A stretch of 5,113 bases of DNA from Anaerolineales bacterium UBA6668 (lineage in GTDB: Bacteria; Chloroflexota; Anaerolineae; Anaerolineales; UBA6668), in NCBI GenBank assembly GCA_002455215.1, contig DKKK01000183.1, positions 25,327-30,439 on the forward strand, given 5' to 3'. The notes under the pieces are model-generated. The model was given only the letters and a program-made list of their open reading frames with translations. It did no database searches and was not told the DNA's origin. This document shows positions 4,702 to 5,113 of this stretch, in pieces. Numbering within the stretch: the first letter of the stretch is position 1; each line of letters starts with the position of its first letter. The translations under genes were made by a program, and so were the position numbers.

Positions 4702-5113
4702 TTGACCCTTTTTTCCTACACTCCAAAACCATCAGGACGCTTGCTCTTGTGGGTCACGACCGGTTTGGTTGTGACCCTTGTTCTTTTGCCGGTTTTCTAC
4801 CTGCTGTGGCGAGCGGTAGGTGATAGCGCTACGGCTTGGGCGGGGCTGTGGCGTACCAGCACGCTATGGGTGCTATTACGAACAATCGGGCTGGCACTGT
4901 CCGTCACTGTGGTATCCGCAGGGGTAGCCATCCCGCTTGCCTGGTTACTCGCCCGTACCGACTTGCCAACTCGCCGATTTTGGGGCATCGTGCTACCATT
5001 GCCCTTAGTCTTGCCCAGCTATGTTGCCGCCTACTTGTATGTAAGTTTGCTGGGACCTCGCGGGTTACTGCAAGATGTACTGGAGCCGTTTGGTGTAGTG
5101 CGCCTGCCCAGCA
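4702..5113 (+). CDS. Iron(III)-type ABC transporter permease (FbpB-like), N-terminal part
   Basis: The frame stays open to the right edge (137 codons visible from this start), so the gene is cut by the window. The product is an inner-membrane subunit that would carry iron from the binding protein encoded upstream. Three hydrophobic segments are visible: about 14-36 (LLLWVTTGLVVTLVLLPVFY), 55-84 and 94-118. The stretch ARTDLPTRRFWGIVLPLPLV (84-103) followed by LPSYVAAYLY (104-113) is characteristic of the FbpB/SfuB permease group. No in-frame ATG exists near the N-terminus. Candidate starts are GTG 4675, TTG 4690 and TTG 4702. I chose 4702 because GGATGG/GGTGA lies just before it and 13 residues precede the first membrane segment, as is usual. 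GTG 4675 has no ribosome binding site and lies inside a hairpin stem. Family assignment is confident; the start is not. Confidence 0.8.
   Translation, partial: MTLFSYTPKPSGRLLLWVTTGLVVTLVLLPVFYLLWRAVGDSATAWAGLWRTSTLWVLLRTIGLALSVTVVSAGVAIPLAWLLARTDLPTRRFWGIVLPLPLVLPSYVAAYLYVSLLGPRGLLQDVLEPFGVVRLPS

Noticed and set aside
4797..4988. 63-codon minus-strand open frame inside the permease
   Set aside because: It is antisense to a membrane protein with clear family motifs and has biased composition typical of a shadow frame.

Overview
This is ordinary, well-packed bacterial chromosome with moderate GC. It holds four complete genes and one partial gene, plus well-defined regulatory intergenic DNA. 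I see no phage, insertion sequence, CRISPR array, RNA gene or toxin/defence module. The host is not certain. An SDR-type threonine dehydrogenase, a DtxR protein with a FeoA-like tail, and the protein style would fit Chloroflexota or a similar deep-branching lineage, but that is a weak inference without a search.

Region 1 (1-2563) is a threonine catabolism operon on the + strand. A very good sigma-70/SigA-type promoter (TTGACA, 17-base spacer, TATACT) gives a leader of about 210 nt. Two genes follow, separated by 17 bases: an alpha-oxoamine synthase, most likely glycine C-acetyltransferase (kbl), and an SDR-type L-threonine 3-dehydrogenase (tdh). Together they would convert threonine to 2-amino-3-oxobutyrate and then, with CoA, to glycine and acetyl-CoA. 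The long leader contains several small hairpins and a perfect 14-bp palindrome.

Region 2 (2564-2728) is a convergent gap between tdh and the next gene. It holds a likely minus-strand terminator, a separate perfect hairpin and a short direct repeat.

Region 3 (2729-5113) is a metal-uptake module. A DtxR-family metalloregulator on the minus strand, starting at GTG, diverges from a lipoprotein of the iron(III)-binding FbpA/FutA type. An FbpB-like inner-membrane permease follows and runs off the right edge. The 148-bp divergent region carries TAGAT/ATCTA and GGTTAA-type inverted sequences around a TATAAT box, which suits metal-dependent control of both transcripts. A long imperfect hairpin sits between the binding-protein and permease genes.

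The least explained signals are non-coding. They are the structured kbl leader, the intergenic hairpin whose stem covers a possible GTG start of the permease, and a short sequence related to ATTCGGCACGGGTTA that recurs in three gaps. The metal-site residues of the DtxR protein also differ from the textbook DtxR and MntR sets. I do not see evidence of an undescribed multi-gene system in this window.
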